From contig NZ_BSUL01000001.1 in assembly GCF_030161575.1 (NCBI RefSeq), forward strand, positions 2,399,809 through 2,463,808: a stretch of 64,000 nt of DNA, in the 5' to 3' direction. The position numbers and the translations under genes are program-made. Positions within the stretch are counted from its first letter, which is position 1. Each line of letters opens with the position of its first letter. This DNA is from Arenivirga flava. Its GTDB lineage: Bacteria; Actinomycetota; Actinomycetes; Actinomycetales; Microbacteriaceae. Below are positions 1 to 8,486 of this stretch, one piece after another. The notes below the pieces were generated by a model. It was not told the DNA's origin. It ran no database searches and saw only the letters and a list, made by a program, of their open reading frames with translations.

Positions 1-1
1 G

Positions 2-1351
2 ATCGTCGTGCGCGATCTCGCGACCGGGCGGCTCGTGCGCAGTGGGCGGGCGCCGCATCCCGAGGGCACCGAGGTCGACCCCGAGCGCTGGTGGGAGGCG
101 CTGCTCGCGGCCGTCGACGACGCGGGAGGGCTGGACGACGTCGCGGCGATCTCCATCGGCGGCCAGCAGCACGGCCTCGTCGCGCTCGACGCCGAGGAGG
201 GTGATCCGCGACGCGCTGCTCTGGAACGACAACCGATCCGCGTCCGCCGCCGCCGCGCTGGTCGACGAGTTCGGCGCCGCCGAGCTCGCGGCGCGCAGCG
301 GCAGCGTGCCGCTCGGTTCCTTCACGATCACGAAGCTGCGCTGGCTGCGCGACGCCGAGCCCGAGCGCGCCGCCCGGGTCGCCGCCGTGGCGCTGCCGCA
401 CGACTGGCTCAGCTGGCGCCTGCGCGGCTTCGGCCCCGACGACCCCGACCTGAACGCGCTGGCGACCGACCGCTCCGACGCCTCCGGCACCGGCTACTGG
501 TCGCCGGCCACCGGCGACTACGACCGCGAGCTGCTCGTCGCCGCGCTCGGCCACGACGCGATCCTGCCCCGCGTGCTGCGAGCGGACGAGCGGATGGGCG
601 TCACCGCCGCATCGGGCCCCGTGCCCGCCGGCATCGTGGTCGGCGCGGGCGCGGGCGACAACGCCGCCGCGGCGCTCGGCCTGGATGCGCACGCGGGCGA
701 CGTGGTCGTCTCGCTCGGCACGAGCGGCACGATCTTCGCGGTCGCCGAGCATCCCACAGCGGATGCGAGCGGCATCGTCGCCGGCTTCGCGGACGCCGCC
801 GGCCACCACCTGCCGCTGGTCTGCACGCTCAATGCCGCTCGGGTGCTCGACGGCGTCGCCGGGCTGCTCGGCGTCGACCACGACGAGCTGGGCGCGCTGG
901 CGCTGCAGGCGGAGCCCGGCGCCGGCGGCCTGGTGCTGCAGCCGTACTTCGAGGGCGAGCGCACCCCGAACCTCCCGGGTGCGACCGCGACGCTCTTCGG
1001 CATGACCCTCGGGGCCACCACACGCCCGAACCTGGCGCGCGCCGCCATCGAGGGCATGCTCTGCGGGCTCGCGGACGGGCTCGACGCGATCCGCGCCACC
1101 GGCGCCCGCGCCGACCGGGTGCTGCTCATCGGCGGCGCCGCGCAGAACCCCGCGGTGCGCGCCGTCGCCGCGCAGCTCTTCGACGCGCCCGTCGAGGTGC
1201 CCGAGCCGGGGAGTACGTCGCCGCCGGCGCCGCCCAGCAGGCCGCCTGGGCGCTCACCGGCGAGCGGCAGGCGTGGCCGGTGCCGAGTGCGGCGACGCTG
1301 CCGGCGGATCCGCAGCCGCGCATCCGCTCGCAGTACGCCGCCCGCGCCTGA
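2..1351 (+). CDS. xylB: Xylulokinase, 5' end outside window, two frameshifts
   Basis: FGGY-family sugar kinase that phosphorylates D-xylulose in xylose catabolism. The window opens inside the gene: the first readable residues (IVVRDLATG) correspond to about residue 16 of the family, so roughly 15 codons are missing. Family features are the GGQQHG stretch, LLWNDNRS, the [11 protein letters not shown] and SLGTSGT phosphate-binding segments, and [17 protein letters not shown] near the end. The frame changes near 199-206 (about two bases missing, DAE to [11 protein letters not shown]) and again near 1210-1214, where one G appears lost from a G run (EPG to [13 protein letters not shown]). The two changes restore the frame, and the whole product (about 465 residues) matches the family's usual length. 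I therefore suspect sequence error rather than a true pseudogene. Confidence 0.85.
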   Translation: MVVRDLATGRLVRSGRAPHPEGTEVDPERWWEALLAAVDDAGGLDDVAAISIGGQQHGLVALDAEEGDPRRAALERQPIRVRRRRAGRRVRRRRARGAQRQRAARFLHDHEAALAARRRARARRPGRRRGAAARLAQLAPARLRPRRPRPERAGDRPLRRLRHRLLVAGHRRLRPRAARRRARPRRDPAPRAASGRADGRHRRIGPRARRHRGRRGRGRQRRRGARPGCARGRRGRLARHERHDLRGRRASHSGCERHRRRLRGRRRPPPAAGLHAQCRSGARRRRRAARRRPRRAGRAGAAGGARRRRPGAAAVLRGRAHPEPPGCDRDALRHDPRGHHTPEPGARRHRGHALRARGRARRDPRHRRPRRPGAAHRRRRAEPRGARRRRAALRRARRGARAGEYVAAGAAQQAAWALTGERQAWPVPSAATLPADPQPRIRSQYAARA

Positions 1352-1367
1352 CGAGAGCAGCTCGGCC

Positions 1368-1426
1368 GGGACGGGGTCCCGCTGCGTCCGCGTCCGCGCT
1401 CAGCGGGCGCCGCGGGACCCCGTCCC
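1368..1426. terminator. Long inverted repeat after xylB
   Basis: Perfect 15-bp arms (1368-1382 and 1412-1426) separated by 29 nt lie just after the xylB stop, in the convergent gap with the pdxA-like gene. No T tract follows, as is common in high-GC actinobacteria. Probable terminator for xylB. Confidence 0.55.
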
Positions 1427-1444
1427 GGCACCCCGCACAACGAC

Positions 1445-1477
1445 GAGGCCGCGCCGGGATGCATCCGGCGCGGCCTC
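1445..1477. terminator. Hairpin between xylB and the pdxA-like gene
   Basis: Perfect 13-bp stem (1445-1457 with 1465-1477) and a 7-nt loop (GATGCAT), only 8 bases from the stop of the minus-strand pdxA-like gene. Probable terminator for that gene, possibly bidirectional. Confidence 0.6.
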
Positions 1478-1485
1478 GAGGGAGC

Positions 1486-2481
1486 TTAGCCGTTGCGGCG
1501 TCGAGCCCCCACGCCCGCCGCCGTGCGGAAGGCGTTCTCGTACGCGCCGAGCCCGGCCTTGCGCTCGCCGACGAGGTCGAAGGCGGTGCCGTGCGCCGGG
1601 GTGGTCGCCGGCACGCCGAGGCCGCCGGCCATGGTGACGCCGCGATCGAAGCCGAGCAGCTTGACCGCGATCTGGCCCTGGTCGTGGTACATCGTCAGGA
1701 TGCCGTCGAACTTGCCGTCGCGGGCGTGCAGGAAGATCGTGTCGCTCGGGAACGGGCCCGCCACGTCGACGCCGCGCTTCGCGAGCTCCTCGACCGCGGG
1801 GGCGATGATGTCGATCTCCTCGCGGCCGAACTTGCCGCTCTCGCCCGCGTGCGGGTTGAGGGCGCAGACGCCGATGCGCGGGGCCTCGACACCTCGGCCC
1901 TTGAGCACCTCCTCGAGCAGCAGGCCGCGCTCGACGACCAGGTCGAAGGTGATGTTCTGCGAGACCTCGGCGAGCGAGACGTGCGAGGTGACGCGGGCGG
2001 TCACCAGCTCGGGCAGCACGTTGAGCTCGGTGGCGGTGCTGCCGTCGGCGAGCACGGTCTCGAACCAGTGCATCTCGTCGTTCTCGGTCATGCCGGCCAG
2101 GTGCAGCGAGCTCTTGTTGAGCGGCGCGAAGACGATCGCGTCGACCTCGCCGGCCTTGGCCAGCTCGAGCGCCTTGCGCAGGTTCGCCATGGCCCATGTG
2201 CCGCCGGCCTCGGTGGCCTTGCGGCGCTCGAAGGGCTGCTCCGGGCGGGCGGCGGCGTTGTCGACGAGCACGGGCACGCCCTCGCCGGGGGTGCGGCTCC
2301 AGGCGAACTCGACGCCGGCGTCCTGCTGGGCCTGCGCGAGCTCGGCCTCGTCGGAGATGAGGAAGATCTCGGCCAGCTCGTTGGAGGCAGGGTCAGCCAG
2401 CTGCCGGGCGACGAGCTCGCCGCCGATGCCGGCGGGGTCGCCGAGGGTGAGCGCGAGACGGGGCTTCAGTGCGGTGGTCAT
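1486..2481 (-). CDS. PdxA-family 4-phosphate dehydrogenase, probably catabolic
   Basis: 331-residue member of the PdxA family of NAD-dependent oxidative decarboxylases. Visible motifs are GDPAGIG (residues 14-20), three metal-binding His contexts (VTSHVSL, NPHAGE, PAHGTAFD) and YHDQGQ. The family includes pyridoxine-synthesis PdxA and catabolic relatives acting on threonate/erythronate 4-phosphate or aromatic cis-diols. The neighbours are a TIM-barrel isomerase, an MFS importer, a lactonase-like amidohydrolase and an FCD regulator, with no pyridoxine genes in sight. That context favours a catabolic role in sugar-acid breakdown. No sugar-acid kinase of the DtnK type is visible nearby, so the substrate is open. 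It lies 30 bp downstream of the isomerase gene and is probably co-transcribed with it. Confidence 0.85.
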   Translation of the reverse strand: MTTALKPRLALTLGDPAGIGGELVARQLADPASNELAEIFLISDEAELAQAQQDAGVEFAWSRTPGEGVPVLVDNAAARPEQPFERRKATEAGGTWAMANLRKALELAKAGEVDAIVFAPLNKSSLHLAGMTENDEMHWFETVLADGSTATELNVLPELVTARVTSHVSLAEVSQNITFDLVVERGLLLEEVLKGRGVEAPRIGVCALNPHAGESGKFGREEIDIIAPAVEELAKRGVDVAGPFPSDTIFLHARDGKFDGILTMYHDQGQIAVKLLGFDRGVTMAGGLGVPATTPAHGTAFDLVGERKAGLGAYENAFRTAAGVGARRRNG

Positions 2482-2511
2482 GCGGTTCTCCGGTTCCTTG
2501 CTTCGGTCGCT

Positions 2512-3450
2512 TCAGTCGATGAGGGTGCTCAGCACACCCCGGGTGTAGCGGGCGTTCTCGCCGCAGACGCCGATCGAGTCGCCGCCGTACTGCTCCATGG
2601 TGAACACGCCCGAGTACCCGACCTCGAGGGCGAGCTCGATCACCTGGCGGTAGTTGATGAGCCCGTCGCGCATGGTCGACGGCACCGAGGTGAGGAAGTT
2701 GCCCGCACCATCCTCGTCGCGCGTGTAGTTCTTGAGGTGCCAGTAGTTGGCGTGGGGCAGCGTCTTCGCGTACGCCTCGCGCCAGTCCTCCACCGGTCGC
2801 TGCAGGCGGATGAGGTTGCCCACGTCGGGATTCAGGCCCACGTGGTCCATGCCGATGGCCTCGACGAGGCGCATTGCGTTGTCGGCGTTGCCGAGGTACG
2901 TGTCCTCGTAGAGCTCGAGCGCCATCGTCAGGCCGCGGTCGGCCGCGTGCCGTGCGATCTCCCGCAGGCGGGCGACCGCCAGGTCCCAGGTCTCGCGGTC
3001 GTCGTTCGGGTCGACCGGTCCCTGGGCGGCCCAGAACCAGAGCGCGGCGCGCTGGCCGTCGGTGAACGGGCGGTGCAGGCCGGTGGAGTAGACGCCGGCG
3101 CCGAGCTCGGCGACCGCGTCGACGGAGGCATGGTGGTACGCCAGATTCGCCTCGCCGTCGACCGGGTCGATGACACTGGCGCGGGCGATGTGCACGGCCG
3201 GTACGGCGAGGCCCGCCGCCGCGACCGTCTCGAGCAGCTCGGTGCGGCGCTCGGCCGAGAGCAGCGCGGGCTTGATCCATCCGTCGGCGAGCTCCACGTG
3301 GCGGAAGCCCTCAGCCGTGAGGTGGCGGAACTGCTTCGCCCAGAACTCTGCCGGGGCGTCGGCTGCGGGGATGCCGTCGCGGGTCGCGGTGGGGAAGCCG
3401 TGGATGCAGGCCGCGATGGGCCAGTCGTCGGCGGTGAATGCATGCGCCAT
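2512..3450 (-). CDS. TIM-barrel sugar isomerase/epimerase family protein
   Basis: About 312-residue protein of the xylose-isomerase-like TIM-barrel superfamily (AP_endonuc_2 fold: sugar-phosphate isomerases and epimerases). Readable landmarks are FRHVELADGW, MALELYEDTY, HVGLNPDVGNL, YWHLKNY and SGVFTMEQYGG, which supply the acidic and His metal ligands expected on the barrel strands. I chose the ATG at 3450 over the GTG at 3456 because the GGAG ribosome-binding site is correctly spaced from the ATG (5 nt) and overlaps the GTG. It heads an operon with the pdxA-like gene and is divergent from the MFS importer. The exact substrate cannot be read from sequence. Confidence 0.8.
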   Translation of the reverse strand: MAHAFTADDWPIAACIHGFPTATRDGIPAADAPAEFWAKQFRHLTAEGFRHVELADGWIKPALLSAERRTELLETVAAAGLAVPAVHIARASVIDPVDGEANLAYHHASVDAVAELGAGVYSTGLHRPFTDGQRAALWFWAAQGPVDPNDDRETWDLAVARLREIARHAADRGLTMALELYEDTYLGNADNAMRLVEAIGMDHVGLNPDVGNLIRLQRPVEDWREAYAKTLPHANYWHLKNYTRDEDGAGNFLTSVPSTMRDGLINYRQVIELALEVGYSGVFTMEQYGGDSIGVCGENARYTRGVLSTLID

Positions 3451-3486
3451 GGGCACTCCGTCGTGATCGTCAGCGTGGACGACGGC

Positions 3487-3520
3487 TTGACAACGCCGTC
3501 GATGGGTAGATCATATATGA
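3487..3520 (+). promoter_or_regulatory. AT-rich promoter with 10-bp palindrome, divergent region
   Basis: A TTGACA hexamer (3487-3492) is followed at about the right distance by a perfect palindrome TCATATATGA (3511-3520). It stands out as an AT-rich island in very GC-rich sequence between the divergent isomerase and MFS genes. It may combine the -10 region with an operator for the nearby GntR/FCD regulator, whose family uses short AT-rich palindromes. The pairing is inference. Confidence 0.5.
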
Positions 3521-3625
3521 AATAGGAGACGCGGTCGAGTGGGCTCCCCCATCCGCTCGCGCGTCGCCCGGCGAAGTCATCGTGGACCACGAGGGTCCGC
3601 ACGCCGATCCTCCGGAAGGAACCCC

Positions 3626-4960
3626 GTGTCAACGTCGACCCCCACCCCGCAGGCGTCCGCCGGGAAGCGCGCGCCCCGAGCGCGCTCCTGGGTGCGCTTC
3701 CAGGTCTTCACCATCCTGTGGCTGCTCGTCCTGCTCAACTACATCGACCGCGCGACCCTCTCCGTGGCCCTCCCGTTCATCACGGAGGAGTTCCACATCG
3801 ACCCGGTCATGCAGGGCGTCATCCTCGGCTCCTTCTTCTGGACCTACCTGCTCTTCCAGATCCCCGGCGGCTGGCTGCTCGACAAGTTCGGCCCGCGCAA
3901 GGTCGTCGGCTGGGCGGCGGTGCTCTGGGGCGGTGCGCAGTTCATGGGCGGTTTCGCCGGCAGCGGCGCCTTCCTGCTTGGCCAGCGCCTCGCGCTCGGC
4001 ATCACCGAGGCGCCCATCTCGCCGGCCGGCGCCAAGCTCAACTCGGCTTGGCTGCCCGCCAAGGAGCGCGCTCGCGGTGCCACCTTCGTCGACGCGGCCG
4101 GCCCCTTCGGCTCCGCCGTCGGCGGCCTGCTCGTCACCTGGATCATCGCCGTCACCGGCGGCTGGCGCTGGGCCTTCTTCATCACCGGCCTCATCACGAT
4201 CGTCGTGGCCGTGATCTACGTGCTGTTCCTGCGCGACACCCCTCGCCAGCACCCGCGCGTCAGTGCGAAGGAGCTCGAGCACATCGAGCAGCCCGACCCC
4301 TCCACGAGCGCCGTCGCGATCGTTAAGGACAAGCTGCCGAAGCTCGCCGACTACGCGCGCTCCCGCTCCTTCTGGGGCATGATGTTCGGCCGCCTCGGCT
4401 GGGCCACCGTGTGGTGGGGCATCATCTCCTGGACCCCGAGCTACCTCAACCAGGCGCTCGGCTTCGATCTCGCCAGCCTCGGCTGGGGCACCTTCCTGGT
4501 GTACGGATGCGGCGTGCTGGGCCAGCTGACCGCCGGCTTCACCGTCGACCGCCTCCGCGCCGGACGCGACCGCTACAACCTCGTGATGCGCTCGATCTTC
4601 GGCATCTCAGGCCTCGGCGCCGCGGTCGCGATCTTCACGATCCCCGGCCTCACTGACGGCTTCCAGGCGCTCGCCGCCCTCTCCGTCGCCGTGTTCTTCA
4701 TCAACTTCGGCGGCCTGTACTGGGCCATCCCGGCCTGGCTCGCGCCCAAGCAGCAGGTCGGCACCGTCGGCGGCGTCATGAACATCGCCTCCTCCGGCGG
4801 CGGCTCGCTCGCCCCGATCGTCATGGGTTTCGCGATCGCGGCTTCGGGCGGCGGCTTCGGAGGGGCCTTCGTGTTCCTGGGCGTCTGCGCCCTGGTCTAC
4901 CTGCTCGGCTCCATGCTCATCGACTTCAACAAGCCGATGGCGACGCGCAAGGACGCCTGA
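3626..4960 (+). CDS. MFS transporter, anion:cation symporter (sugar-acid importer) type
   Basis: 444-residue, 12-helix major-facilitator protein. Sequence near LLVLLNYIDRATLSVALPFI and the DKFGPRK loop resembles the anion:cation symporter group (hexuronate, glucarate, galactonate carriers). The start is a GTG at 3626, preceded by GGAAGGA five bases upstream. It overlaps the following amidohydrolase gene by one base (TGATG), so the two are translationally coupled. The context (lactonase-like hydrolase, isomerase, PdxA-like dehydrogenase) supports uptake of a sugar acid or its lactone. The substrate is inferred. Confidence 0.8.
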   Translation: MSTSTPTPQASAGKRAPRARSWVRFQVFTILWLLVLLNYIDRATLSVALPFITEEFHIDPVMQGVILGSFFWTYLLFQIPGGWLLDKFGPRKVVGWAAVLWGGAQFMGGFAGSGAFLLGQRLALGITEAPISPAGAKLNSAWLPAKERARGATFVDAAGPFGSAVGGLLVTWIIAVTGGWRWAFFITGLITIVVAVIYVLFLRDTPRQHPRVSAKELEHIEQPDPSTSAVAIVKDKLPKLADYARSRSFWGMMFGRLGWATVWWGIISWTPSYLNQALGFDLASLGWGTFLVYGCGVLGQLTAGFTVDRLRAGRDRYNLVMRSIFGISGLGAAVAIFTIPGLTDGFQALAALSVAVFFINFGGLYWAIPAWLAPKQQVGTVGGVMNIASSGGGSLAPIVMGFAIAASGGGFGGAFVFLGVCALVYLLGSMLIDFNKPMATRKDA

Positions 4961-5910
4961 TGCCCCGCTACGCCGGACCGATCGTCGACGCGCACCACCA
5001 CTTCTGGGAGCCGTCGCTGGGGCGCAACCCCTGGCTGCTGCCGGGCGTCGACATCGGCTTCCGCTACGGGCCGTACGAGTCGATCAAGCGCGACTACCTG
5101 CCGCCCGACATGGCCCGCGACACCGAGGGCCTGCGGGTGGTCTCCACGGTGACGATGGAGACGGAGTGGGACCTGGACGACCCGGTCGGCGAGATGGACC
5201 ACATCCGCTCGGTGCAGGAGCGCTTCGGACTGCCGGATGCTGCCGTCGGCCACGCCGTGCTCGACGACCCGGGCGTGGAGGCGGTGCTCGCCGCCTTCAC
5301 CGAGCGGCGGATCGTGCGCGCGGTGCGGAACAAGCCGGGTCAGGCGGCCAGCGCATCCGTCGCATCCGCTCATCGCACGAAGCTCGACGACCCCGCCTGG
5401 CAGCGCGGTTACGCGATGCTCGAGCGGTACGGCCTCGACTTCGAGCTGCAGACCGCCTGGTGGCACCTCGACCGCGCCGAGGCGCTGGCGGAGCGCCACC
5501 CCGGCCTGCCCGTGACGATCAACCACACGGCGCTGCCCTCCGATCGCAGCGAGGAGGGGCTGAGCGGATGGGAGGCCGCCATCCGCTCGATCGCCCGGCT
5601 GGAGCACGTGCACCTGAAGGTGTCGGGCATCGGCCTGCAGGGCGTTCCCTGGACGGCCGGGAACAACCGCCGCATCGTCGAGACGGCGATCGAGGTGTTC
5701 GGTGTGGAACGGGTGATGTTCGCGAGCAACTTCCCGGTCGATGGGCTCGCGGGCGGCTACGCCGAGATCATGGGCGGGTTCCTCGAGATCACGGAGGGCT
5801 TCGCCGAGCACGAGCAGCATGCGATGTTCGCGGGCAACGCGGTGACGCGCTACCGGCTCGACCCCGGGGTGCTCGAGCGGCCGTCGCTCGCGGAGCGCTG
5901 GCCGGCCTGA
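4960..5910 (+). CDS. Amidohydrolase_2 family lactonase-like hydrolase
   Basis: 316-residue metal-dependent hydrolase of the COG3618 group, which contains L-rhamnono- and L-fucono-lactonases and 2-pyrone-4,6-dicarboxylate lactonase. The N-terminal IVDAHHHFW motif supplies the metal/catalytic histidines, NHTALP carries another His on a later strand, and FASNFPVD carries the catalytic Asp region. It overlaps the upstream MFS stop codon and so sits in the same operon. The probable role is hydrolysis of a lactone brought in by the carrier. A 62-bp palindrome and the convergent GntR gene follow. Confidence 0.8.
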   Translation: MPRYAGPIVDAHHHFWEPSLGRNPWLLPGVDIGFRYGPYESIKRDYLPPDMARDTEGLRVVSTVTMETEWDLDDPVGEMDHIRSVQERFGLPDAAVGHAVLDDPGVEAVLAAFTERRIVRAVRNKPGQAASASVASAHRTKLDDPAWQRGYAMLERYGLDFELQTAWWHLDRAEALAERHPGLPVTINHTALPSDRSEEGLSGWEAAIRSIARLEHVHLKVSGIGLQGVPWTAGNNRRIVETAIEVFGVERVMFASNFPVDGLAGGYAEIMGGFLEITEGFAEHEQHAMFAGNAVTRYRLDPGVLERPSLAERWPA

Positions 5911-5950
5911 GCGCGCGGGGCCGCTCGGGCCCGGGCGTCGTGGCGGACGA

Positions 5951-6012
5951 CTCAGCACCGAAGCGACGACTCAGCGTCGACGCCGGTGCTGAGTCGTCGC
6001 TTCGGTGCTGAG
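5951..6012. repeat. 62-bp palindromic element (family member 1)
   Basis: Perfect 25-bp inverted arms (5951-5975 and 5988-6012) around a 12-nt centre, in the convergent gap between the amidohydrolase and GntR genes. It carries GCGAC at element positions 13-17, the same phase as the elements at 10742, 10864, 12991, 19439, 19748, 19930 and 24741. It may also work as a bidirectional terminator. Confidence 0.85.
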
Positions 6013-6035
6013 ACGCCGAGCGGATGCGGCGCTGG

Positions 6036-6740
6036 TCAGTCCGCCTCCGCGCGGGCGCGGCCGCGCACGTTCGTGATGTGCTCGCGCATCGCGGCCACGC
6101 CGGCGCCGGGCACGCCCGAGCCGACCGCGTCGAGGATGGCGCGGTGCTCGACCAGCGCGAACTCCACATCCGAGCGGCCGTTGCGCAGCGTCTGCCGCAT
6201 GAGGTGCAGGTGGGTCGAGAGCGACACCGACATCTCGCTGACGAAGTGGTTGCGCGCGAACTCCCGCACGACGTCGTGGAAGCGCACGTCGGCGGCGAAG
6301 TACGCCTGCACCACCGCCACCGGCATCGTGTCCTCGACCTCGAGCAGCTGCTGCGCGGCCAGCTCGTGCGCGGCGTGCGCCTCGAGCAGCGCGGCGTGCA
6401 GGCCCTCGGGGGCCCGCTCGGCCAGTTCCATCGCGCCGGCCTCGAGGATGAGGCGGGCGTCGAAGAGCTCGTTGATCTGCTCGATCGAGAGCGGCTGGGC
6501 CACGCGGTAGCCCTTGCTGAGCTCGCGGGTGATGAGCCCGGTGCGCTCCAGCAGCGCCAGCGCCTCGCGCACCGGCGTCGGCGAGACCTCCAGGTCGGAG
6601 GCGATGCGGTCGATGCCGAGGCGGGCACCGGGCGGCAGCGCGCCGCTCAGCAGCAGCTCGAGCACGCGGTCGTAGACGTCGTCGCGCAGGCCGCGCCGCA
6701 CGGGTGCGGGCGACGAGGCGAACAGCGATTCGACGGACAC
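6036..6740 (-). CDS. GntR/FCD-family transcriptional regulator
   Basis: 234 residues. The N-terminal winged helix (about 15-80, with DRIASDLEVSPTPVREALALLERTGLI as recognition region) is followed by an all-helical FCD ligand domain (FDARLILEAGAMELAE, then FAADVRFHDVVREFARN and VEHRAILDAV, which carry the usual Asp/His metal ligands). FCD regulators usually respond to sugar acids or other carboxylates. The gene is convergent with the MFS/amidohydrolase operon and is the obvious candidate regulator for the divergent promoter at 3451-3625. Confidence 0.9.
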   Translation of the reverse strand: MSVESLFASSPAPVRRGLRDDVYDRVLELLLSGALPPGARLGIDRIASDLEVSPTPVREALALLERTGLITRELSKGYRVAQPLSIEQINELFDARLILEAGAMELAERAPEGLHAALLEAHAAHELAAQQLLEVEDTMPVAVVQAYFAADVRFHDVVREFARNHFVSEMSVSLSTHLHLMRQTLRNGRSDVEFALVEHRAILDAVGSGVPGAGVAAMREHITNVRGRARAEAD

Positions 6741-6761
6741 GGGATGCAGAGTACCCGAGCG

Positions 6762-7526
6762 TCAGGCCCCGCCGCCGGGCGTCACGGCCACCCAGTCGCC
6801 GAACTTCGGCAGGCGCCCGTCGCCGGAGGAGCGGCCGGTGAGCCGGCGCTGCAGCCAGGGGCCCACGTGCTCGCGGTAGTAGGCGGCGCCGCGCTGGCGC
6901 ATCCGCTCGCCCGTCACCGGCAGCGACCACCAGTCGGCGGGGGCCTCGTGGCCGAGCGACTGCAGCACCCGGGCCGCGACCCGGTGGTGCCCGCGGGCGT
7001 TCATGTGCAGGCGGTCGGGCGCCCAGAAGTCGCCCGTGGCGAGCTCGCGGTCGGGCCAGTTGAGGGCGGTGATCACGTCGTCGCGGCTCGCGATGCGCGC
7101 CTCGACCTCCGCCGACAGCTCGTCGCCGCGGCGCTGCACGAGCCCACCGAGCGGCAGCCCGGCGGTCGGGTTCGCGCCGGAGAGCAGGATCAGCTGCACG
7201 CCCTGCTCGTCGCAGCGTCGCAGCACGCGCTCGAAGGCGTCGACGATGGAGGGGATGGCGGTGCGCGGGCGCAACATGTCGTTGCCGCCGCCGTTGAACG
7301 AGAGGTGCGTCGGGTTCAGCGCGAGCGCCGGCTCGAGCTGCTCGTCGATGATCGGCTGCACGAGCCTTCCGCGGATCGCCAGGTTGGCGTACTCGATCGG
7401 CTCGCCCAGCGCATCCGCCCAACCCTGCGCGGCCAGGTCGGCCCAGCCGCGCACGATGCCGTCGGGCAGCTCGTCGCCCACGCCCTCGGTGAAGGAGTCG
7501 CCGATCGCCACGTAGCGGATGCTCAC
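6762..7526 (-). CDS. SGNH/GDSL-family hydrolase
   Basis: 254-residue esterase-type hydrolase. The catalytic Ser lies in AIGDSFTEG near the N-terminus (block I). Block III is FNGGGNDML and the C-terminal Asp-His pair is in APDRLHMNARGHH. It begins with a GTG that overlaps the TGA of the upstream SMP-30 gene by four bases (GTGA), so it is translationally coupled to it and has no strong ribosome-binding site of its own. No signal peptide is visible, so it is cytoplasmic. It may deacylate a sugar or small ester handled by its partner. The substrate is unknown. Confidence 0.85.
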   Translation of the reverse strand: MSIRYVAIGDSFTEGVGDELPDGIVRGWADLAAQGWADALGEPIEYANLAIRGRLVQPIIDEQLEPALALNPTHLSFNGGGNDMLRPRTAIPSIVDAFERVLRRCDEQGVQLILLSGANPTAGLPLGGLVQRRGDELSAEVEARIASRDDVITALNWPDRELATGDFWAPDRLHMNARGHHRVAARVLQSLGHEAPADWWSLPVTGERMRQRGAAYYREHVGPWLQRRLTGRSSGDGRLPKFGDWVAVTPGGGA

Positions 7527-8383
7527 GGCCGCGGCGCCGCCGTGGTCGTGGTGCGCAGGCGGTAGAGGCTGCTGTCGCTCGTGGTGAAGAGCTCGGTGCC
7601 GTCGTCGCCGCCGAAGCAGAGGTTGCTGGTCGTCTCGGGCATGTCGATCTGCTGCAGCAGCTCGCCCTCGGGCGTGTAGACCTGGATCGCGGGGCCGCTC
7701 GTGGTCCAGATGCGTCCCTCGACGTCGACGCGGATGCCGTCGGTCGTGCCGGTGGCGGTGGCGAAGCGGCGCGTGGTGCCGGCGGCGATGTCGAGCACGA
7801 AGACACCGAACGCCGAGGAGGGGTCGCTGTCGGTCACGTAGAGCAGCGACTCGTCGGGCGAGAAGGCGAGGCCGTTCGGATGCGCCAGCTCCGTGATCAC
7901 GGGCGTCGCCTCGCCGGTGGCCGGGTCGAGGCGGAACACGAAGCATCCGCCGTACTCCTGCTCGCCTGGGTAGCCCTCCCGGCCGCTCGCCTGGATGCCG
8001 TAGGGCGGGTCGGTGAACCAGACCGCGCCGTCGGAGGCGACGACGACGTCGTTGGGGGAGTTGTAGCGGCCGCCCGACCAGGCCTCGGTGAGCACGCGGA
8101 CGACGCCCGTCGCGTCCTCCGACTCGACCGCGCGGCGGCCGTGGCTGGCCTGCACGACGCGTCCGTCGAGTCCGAGCGTGCGGCCGTTGGTGAACTCGAC
8201 CCCGTCGCGGTGCACGCGCGTCTCGCCGGTGACCGCATCCCACGCCATGATGCGGTTGTTCGGGATGTCGCTGAAGCGCACGACGCGCTCCTCCGGCAGC
8301 CAGAGCGGGCCCTCCGTCCACTCGGCGCCCGTCCAGAGCAGCTCGGGGGTCGCGTCGGTCAGGAGGTCTGTCGTCGTCGGCAT
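7523..8383 (-). CDS. SMP-30/gluconolactonase family lactonase
   Basis: 286-residue six-bladed beta-propeller of the SMP-30/gluconolactonase/LRE-like family, which opens sugar lactones with a divalent metal. Landmarks are EGPLWLPEE (metal Glu), YNSPNDVVVASDGAVWFTDPPYGI (Asn ligand and WFTD motif), PNGLAFSPDESLLYVTDSD (Asp ligand) and DGIRVDVEGRIW. It is first gene of a two-gene operon with the SGNH hydrolase and divergent from a Gfo/Idh oxidoreductase. A dehydrogenase and a lactonase side by side suggests oxidation of a sugar to a lactone followed by ring opening. Confidence 0.85.
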   Translation of the reverse strand: MPTTTDLLTDATPELLWTGAEWTEGPLWLPEERVVRFSDIPNNRIMAWDAVTGETRVHRDGVEFTNGRTLGLDGRVVQASHGRRAVESEDATGVVRVLTEAWSGGRYNSPNDVVVASDGAVWFTDPPYGIQASGREGYPGEQEYGGCFVFRLDPATGEATPVITELAHPNGLAFSPDESLLYVTDSDPSSAFGVFVLDIAAGTTRRFATATGTTDGIRVDVEGRIWTTSGPAIQVYTPEGELLQQIDMPETTSNLCFGGDDGTELFTTSDSSLYRLRTTTTAAPRP

Positions 8384-8411
8384 GCTGCAACGCTACTGGT
8401 CGTCGACGAAA

Positions 8412-8425
8412 CCTCCACCTGGAGG
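8412..8425. promoter_or_regulatory. Inverted repeat operator CCTCCACCTGGAGG
   Basis: 14-bp palindrome (CCTCCA-CC-TGGAGG) in the divergent promoter region between the SMP-30 and Gfo/Idh genes. It is too far from either start codon to be a ribosome-binding site. It matches 12 of 14 positions of the palindrome at 58645-58658, upstream of the paralogous Gfo/Idh operon and next to a TetR gene. Likely shared regulator site. Confidence 0.55.
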
Positions 8426-8486
8426 ATTCGCGTGCTAGCGTGCTGCTGCATCGCCGCACGGCGGCTTTCGACGGAGAGGGACGGCC

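Noticed and set aside
1-1351. xylB as a genuine pseudogene
   Set aside because: Both frameshifts compensate each other, all kinase motifs are preserved, and other genes in the window show the same homopolymer-linked breaks, so sequence error is the simpler explanation, though not proven.
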